Part shown: piece after piece, positions 60,038 through 64,000 of the stretch
Layout of the letters: each line of letters starts with the position of its first letter
Numbering within the stretch: the first letter of the stretch is position 1
Origin: Salinisphaera sp.
GTDB lineage: Bacteria > Pseudomonadota > Gammaproteobacteria > Nevskiales > Salinisphaeraceae
Assembly (NCBI RefSeq): GCF_002729955.1
Contig: NZ_PBYA01000016.1
Location: 32,000-95,999 of the forward strand
DNA: 64,000 nt
Direction: 5' to 3'
Made by a program: the position numbers and the translations under genes
The notes under the pieces: generated by a model
What the model saw: the letters and a program-made list of their open reading frames with translations, nothing else
Told to the model about the DNA's origin: nothing
Database searches by the model: none

Positions 60038-61243
60038 TTATTGCAGCAGTCGCGGGCCGTTGGCCGACAGCCCCACGGCATGATGAATCATGGCCTGGCG
60101 AACCGGCGCGAGGTTGGCCGCGACCCCGATCGCGCTCTGACGCAGGCTGCGCAGCACGGGGTTGGCGCTGCCATAGACCCGTTTGAACGCATCGGTGATG
60201 CCCAGCATCATCAGATTCTCGGCCATCCGCGCACGCTGGTAACGACGCAGGTAGGTCATGTCGCCGGCATCGCGGCCTGCCGCACGGCCGGCTTCCAGCG
60301 CTTCGACCATGCCCGCCACGTCGAGAAGACCGAGGTTGACCCCCTGGCCCGCCATCGGGTGAACCACATGCGCGGCATCGCCGGCCAGCGCGACCCGCGG
60401 GCGACAATACTCGCGCGCATGCTGGAGCTTGAGCGGGAAAGACGCCCGCCGATCCATATGCTCGATTTCACCCAGCACATGCCCGCTGGCCTCGCTCAGG
60501 CGGGCACAAAAGGTCTCGTCATCGAGTTCAGCCAGTTCTGCGGCAAGCGCGTCATCGGCATGCCAGGCCAGCGAGCAACGACCGTCCGAAAGCGGCAGAA
60601 ACGCAACCGGCCCGGTTTCGGTAAAGCGCTGCCAGGCGATATGACGATGATGGCGCGCCGGGGTGACCGTACCCACGGTACAACGCTGGCCGTAGGACCA
60701 GCCGGTGGTTTCGATGCCGGCCGCTGCCCGCACCGGGGAATTCGCGCCTTCGGCACCCACCACGAGTGCCGCGCTCACGGTCGTGCCGTCATCCAGGCGC
60801 AGCCGGGCGGCGTCGCTATCAAGGGCCAGGCTTTCCATCTTCGCCGGGCAGTAGATATCGACATCGGTCAGCGCCTGCCAGGCACTGTCGACGATCAGGT
60901 TGTTCTCGACGATATGCCCGAGCTCGGGCAGGCCGACCGCAGTATGTTCCAGGAACAGCTCGCTGGCGCCACCCGCCTCCCAGACCTTCATGCCGGTGAA
61001 CGCACAGCAGCGCCGACGCTCGACCGACGCCCACAGATCCAGATTCTCGAGTACACGCCGCGTGCCTGGCGCAATCGCCGACACGCGCAGCTCGTAGTCC
61101 TGGTGGGTATCGAAACGCGGCGGGCGTTTGGCTTCCACCAGCGCGACCGAGAAATCGGCGCGCGACAACGCCACCGCGAGCACGGCGCCCACCATGCCAC
61201 CGCCGACGATCGCCACGTCATAACGCGGGTTGTGACTACTCAT
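60038..61243 (-). CDS. ubiI: FAD-dependent 2-octaprenylphenol hydroxylase (UbiI/VisC-like)
   Basis: 401 residues. The FAD Rossmann motif YDVAIVGGGMVGAVLAVAL is near the start, LVVGAEGANSPVR is the DG motif and VALAGDAAHVVHPMAGQGVNLGLLDVAGM is the GD fingerprint of UbiH/UbiF/UbiI hydroxylases. Its position downstream of ubiH, as visC/ubiI in E. coli, favours UbiI (C5 hydroxylation in ubiquinone synthesis), though UbiF cannot be excluded by sequence alone. The gene overlaps ubiH by 4 bp. Confidence 0.88.
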   Translation of the reverse strand: MSSHNPRYDVAIVGGGMVGAVLAVALSRADFSVALVEAKRPPRFDTHQDYELRVSAIAPGTRRVLENLDLWASVERRRCCAFTGMKVWEAGGASELFLEHTAVGLPELGHIVENNLIVDSAWQALTDVDIYCPAKMESLALDSDAARLRLDDGTTVSAALVVGAEGANSPVRAAAGIETTGWSYGQRCTVGTVTPARHHRHIAWQRFTETGPVAFLPLSDGRCSLAWHADDALAAELAELDDETFCARLSEASGHVLGEIEHMDRRASFPLKLQHAREYCRPRVALAGDAAHVVHPMAGQGVNLGLLDVAGMVEALEAGRAAGRDAGDMTYLRRYQRARMAENLMMLGITDAFKRVYGSANPVLRSLRQSAIGVAANLAPVRQAMIHHAVGLSANGPRLLQ

Positions 61244-62472
61244 GAGCTTGCCTTGCGAATACGCGCCGGGGCCAGGGCCAGGCCCATGCTGCGCCGGGCC
61301 ATGTCGTCACGAATCGACGGCAGCAGCGACAGGCCGAACAAGCCCGCGCCGCGGGCATGGTCGAGCATGGGAATACGATTGGAGAACAGACGCACGATCG
61401 CGTCGGTGAAATTAGCCACACGATGCTGGTCCGGGCGCCGGGCCTCGGCCCAGGCGCCGAGCAGATCGCTCTCGCCGGGATCGAACTCGGAATTCGCGGC
61501 GAGGCGCTCACGCAGCATCGCGGCCAGCAGCAGCGCATCGCGAATGGCCAGATTGAAGCCCTGGGCAGCGGCCGGGTGCAGGGCATGACCGGCGTTGCCG
61601 ATAAGCACGGCACGATCGACCGCCGCACGGTCACACAGCACCCGCGCCAGCGGATAGCTGCCGCGCGGCCCGGCCAGCTTGAGCGTGCCCAGGCGCTGGC
61701 CGAAGGCGGCCTGCAGGCCGTCGATGAATGCCTCTTCGCTCACCGCACACATCTGCTCGGCACGTTCGCTGGGCAGTGTCCATACCGCGGCACAGCTGGC
61801 GCGCGTACAGGGCAGAAGCGCGACGGGCCCGTCCGGGGTGAAACGCTCGTAGGCACAGCCGCCATGAGCGCGTTCGGGCTCCACGAAGGTGACGATGGCG
61901 CGCTGCTGATAATCGTCGGTGCGCGCGCCGATACCCAGCGCGCCGCGTACCGACGACTGCGCACCGTCGGCGCCGACCAGCAGGCGTGTGCTCAATGTCC
62001 GGCTTTCGCCGTCGCCGACCGCACAGGCCAGTTCGATGCGTTCGCCCGCGTCGTCGCGGGTGAGCGACTCGAAGCGTGCCGGGGCAATCACGTCGACCTG
62101 GCTCATCTGGGCCAGCCGGGCACGCAGAGCCGCGATCATGGTGACGTTCGGCAGCACATAGCCCAGCGCCGGCAGATCGTAGTCGGCGGCATTCACCCGC
62201 ACGCTGCCGAAACGCCCCTGTTGCGATACGTGCAGACGTTTGATGGGCGCGGCGTCGTGGGCCATGTCGGCCCACAGATCCAGTTCCTCGAACATCGCCC
62301 GGGTGCCGGCCGCGATCGCGGTGGTACGCGCCTTCATGTTCTCGTCGGCGGGTGCGTCGAAGGCCACGGCCTCCACGAGCGCGATCTTGAGCCCCGTATC
62401 GGCCAGCGCACAGGCAAAGGTGGCGCCGGCCAGGCCGCCGCCGACCACGGCAATATCGTAGTCACGGCTCAC
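61240..62472 (-). CDS. ubiH: 2-octaprenyl-6-methoxyphenol hydroxylase
   Basis: 410 residues. YDIAVVGGGLAGATFACALA is the FAD motif, LVGADGAQSSVRGALGI the DG motif, and VLIGNAGHALHPAAAQGFNLAIRD the C-terminal fingerprint, where the GN in place of GD is the UbiH form. It introduces the C1 hydroxyl in ubiquinone biosynthesis with oxygen and NADPH. It is coupled by 4-bp overlaps to pepP upstream and ubiI downstream. Confidence 0.92.
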   Translation of the reverse strand: MSRDYDIAVVGGGLAGATFACALADTGLKIALVEAVAFDAPADENMKARTTAIAAGTRAMFEELDLWADMAHDAAPIKRLHVSQQGRFGSVRVNAADYDLPALGYVLPNVTMIAALRARLAQMSQVDVIAPARFESLTRDDAGERIELACAVGDGESRTLSTRLLVGADGAQSSVRGALGIGARTDDYQQRAIVTFVEPERAHGGCAYERFTPDGPVALLPCTRASCAAVWTLPSERAEQMCAVSEEAFIDGLQAAFGQRLGTLKLAGPRGSYPLARVLCDRAAVDRAVLIGNAGHALHPAAAQGFNLAIRDALLLAAMLRERLAANSEFDPGESDLLGAWAEARRPDQHRVANFTDAIVRLFSNRIPMLDHARGAGLFGLSLLPSIRDDMARRSMGLALAPARIRKASS

Positions 62473-63818
62473 GGCGTTTCGCTCCGATACGGTTTGGCCA
62501 TCAATGCCTCGATCTCGTCAACATCCTTGGGCACATCTACGGTCAGCACGTCGCAGCCGGTTTCGGTGATGACGATATCGTCCTCGACCCGAATACCGAT
62601 ATCCGCGAAGCGCGACGACGGGTTGTCCTGGCCCCGGACATACAGCCCGGGCTCCACGGTCAGCGCCATGCCCGGTTCGAGCAGGCGCCATTCACCGTCG
62701 ACTTTATAGTCGCCCACGTCGTGCACGTCCATGCCCAGCCAATGGCTGGTGCCATGCATGAAATAGGCGCGGTAGCTTTCGGCGTCGATGGCCTCGTCGA
62801 CCGTGCCTTCGAGCAGGCCGACATCGATCAGCCCGGCCACCAGTACTTTCAGCGCCGCCTGATGGATCGCATTCATCGGCTCGCCGGGCCGGGCGGCCTC
62901 GATCGCGGCCCGATTGGCCGCAAGCACGATCTCGTAAAGCTCGCGCTGGGCGTCAGAGAAACGTCCGTTGACCGGAAAGGTGCGGGTGATATCGCCGGCA
63001 TAGCCGCGATATTCCGCGCCGGCATCGATCAACACCAGATCGCCGTCGGCCATGGGCGCGCTGTTTTCGATGTAGTGCAGCACGCAGGCGTTCTCGCCGG
63101 CGCCGACGATGCTCGGATAGGCCCAGTGCATACCGTCGTTTTCGAAGGTGTAATGCAGGGTCGCTGCGAGCTGATACTCGTACATGCCCGGGCGCACCGC
63201 CTGCATGGCCGCGATATGGGCACGCGCCGAGGTGGCAGCGGCCTGGCGCATGAGTGCGACCTCGTGTTCGGACTTGCGCAGGCGCATGTCGTGGAGAAGC
63301 CCGTCGAGGGCCACCACTTCGCGCGGCGGCACGCCGCCTCGACCCTGGCTGCGCATGCCCGACAGCTGATCGAGCACGCCCTGTTCGAACTCGGGATGCG
63401 TACCGAAAGACAGATAGACCCTGCAGCGGCCGTCGAGCAGGCGCCCGATCCAATCCTCGAATTCGTCGATGGCAAAGGCCTGATCGGCGCCGTAGTCGGC
63501 CATGGCGCCATCCGGGCCGGCCCGTCGGCCGATCCAGACTTCCTGATCGGCGTTGCGGGCACGACAGAACAGGATGTAATCCCCGGCCTCGAAGCCGGGC
63601 GCGATCACCGCGATCGCTTCGGGCTCGCAGAAGCCGGTCAGATAGCGAAAATCGCTGTTCGGCCGATAGGGATAGTCGACATCGTTATTGCGGTTGCGCT
63701 CGGGCGTGGCCGCGAGCATCGCCACCCCGTCGCGGCCGACGATATCCGCCACGCGTGCACGACGCGCCGCATGAACCGCCGGCTCGTCGCTATGCTGCAG
63801 ATGCGATTGGTCTCTCAT
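62469..63818 (-). CDS. pepP: Xaa-Pro aminopeptidase P
   Basis: 449 residues in two domains. An N-terminal creatinase-like domain has NNDVDYPYRPNSDFRYLTGF. The C-terminal pita-bread domain carries the dinuclear metal ligands: Asp in DAGAEYRGYAGDITRTFP (two), His in HGTSHWLGMDVHDVG, Glu in LEPGMALTVEPGLY and Glu in RVEDDIVITETG. It removes N-terminal residues preceding proline. The ygfB-pepP-ubiH-ubiI order is conserved from E. coli. Confidence 0.95.
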   Translation of the reverse strand: MRDQSHLQHSDEPAVHAARRARVADIVGRDGVAMLAATPERNRNNDVDYPYRPNSDFRYLTGFCEPEAIAVIAPGFEAGDYILFCRARNADQEVWIGRRAGPDGAMADYGADQAFAIDEFEDWIGRLLDGRCRVYLSFGTHPEFEQGVLDQLSGMRSQGRGGVPPREVVALDGLLHDMRLRKSEHEVALMRQAAATSARAHIAAMQAVRPGMYEYQLAATLHYTFENDGMHWAYPSIVGAGENACVLHYIENSAPMADGDLVLIDAGAEYRGYAGDITRTFPVNGRFSDAQRELYEIVLAANRAAIEAARPGEPMNAIHQAALKVLVAGLIDVGLLEGTVDEAIDAESYRAYFMHGTSHWLGMDVHDVGDYKVDGEWRLLEPGMALTVEPGLYVRGQDNPSSRFADIGIRVEDDIVITETGCDVLTVDVPKDVDEIEALMAKPYRSETP

Positions 63819-63886
63819 CCGATCCCTCGTCGAAGACGTTCAAGAAAACAGGCGGAACCGCGTGCGCGACAGGCGCCGCCGCGGCC

Positions 63887-64000
63887 CTAGTGCAGCGACT
63901 CGCGCCGCGTGGGGCCTTCGCGCTTGGGCTGAAGCTCGAGAAACACCATCTGTACGCCCACCCGCAGGTATTCGACCAGTTCGGCATAGTCGGCTTCGGC
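63887..64000 (-). CDS. ygfB: YgfB/UPF0149-family protein, C-terminal end (truncated by window edge)
   Basis: The 37 visible residues end with EADYAELVEYLRVGVQMVFLEL and a basic tail, the C-terminal signature of the UPF0149 family. Family members are about 190 residues; the rest lies beyond the window. The gene is 68 bp upstream of pepP on the same strand, in the order known from other gammaproteobacteria. Its proposed role, affecting expression of neighbouring or stress genes, is not visible here. Confidence 0.85.
   Translation of the reverse strand, partial: AEADYAELVEYLRVGVQMVFLELQPKREGPTRRESLH

Noticed and set aside
1..64000. CRISPR arrays, tRNA or rRNA genes, prophage or integrase genes
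   Set aside because: I looked for regularly spaced repeats, CCA-ended cloverleaf sequences and recombinase motifs and saw none; a tRNA scan would be needed to exclude them fully.

Overview
The window looks like chromosomal DNA from a GC-rich (roughly 63-66% by eye), aerobic gammaproteobacterium, plausibly a marine or halophilic one. Salinisphaera-like is my best guess from the gene mix, not a proven assignment. The strongest evidence is the block ygfB-pepP-ubiH-ubiI followed by gcvT-gcvH-gcvPA..gcvPB at the right end, which has the E. coli gene order but a split GcvP. Other support comes from the large NAD-dependent glutamate dehydrogenase, thyA-lgt, and ubiquinone genes.

Left part (1-14.3 kb). 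A truncated acyl-CoA dehydrogenase is followed by a small element bounded by inverted repeats. Next is a five-gene plus-strand cassette (1023-7330): flippase-like protein, HAD-UbiA fusion, DprE1-like FAD oxidase, DprE2-like SDR and a GT-C glycosyltransferase. Together they look like a pathway that makes polyprenyl-phosphate-arabinose and transfers the sugar to an unknown acceptor. A minus-strand operon (FGGY kinase, GlpD-like dehydrogenase, alkyl-DHAP-synthase-like oxidase) with a divergent AraC regulator follows, then a multi-spanning membrane protein.

Middle (14.3-39 kb). NAD-glutamate dehydrogenase, maleylacetoacetate isomerase and two small membrane proteins lead into what I read as an amide/urea nitrogen-scavenging island. 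It holds a LuxR-type response regulator, a hybrid histidine kinase whose sensor is an entire NCS1-type permease plus an eight-cysteine motif, a five-gene amide/urea ABC transporter, formamidase FmdA with FmdB, aliphatic amidase AmiE with its AAA+ partner AmiB, and an outer-membrane barrel protein. The inverted repeat TACGTC-N4-GACGTA occurs before the transporter and before fmdA, and once more with one mismatch before the barrel gene. This suggests one regulon controlled by the sensor-kinase/LuxR pair. A LysR-cupin-cupin-SDR-tautomerase unit sits inside the island and lacks the repeat.

Right part (39-64 kb). This holds an undescribed 661-aa protein with a papain-like Cys/His/Asn signature, convergent with an ATP-grasp protein. 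Mostly housekeeping genes follow: ROK kinase, sirtuin, HAD phosphatase, acyl-CoA-binding protein, folA, a histidine kinase with a REC-GGDEF-EAL protein, thyA, lgt, a GNAT enzyme and a PfkB kinase. The glycine-cleavage operon comes next, with a tandem glycine riboswitch and with tpx plus a palindromic repeat inserted before gcvPB. The window ends with ubiI, ubiH, pepP and the 3' end of ygfB.

Two copies of a palindromic element with GTCCGCAAATAAACG termini lie 51 kb apart, one inside the arabinose cassette and one inside the gcv operon. I found no tRNA, rRNA, CRISPR array or intact transposase.
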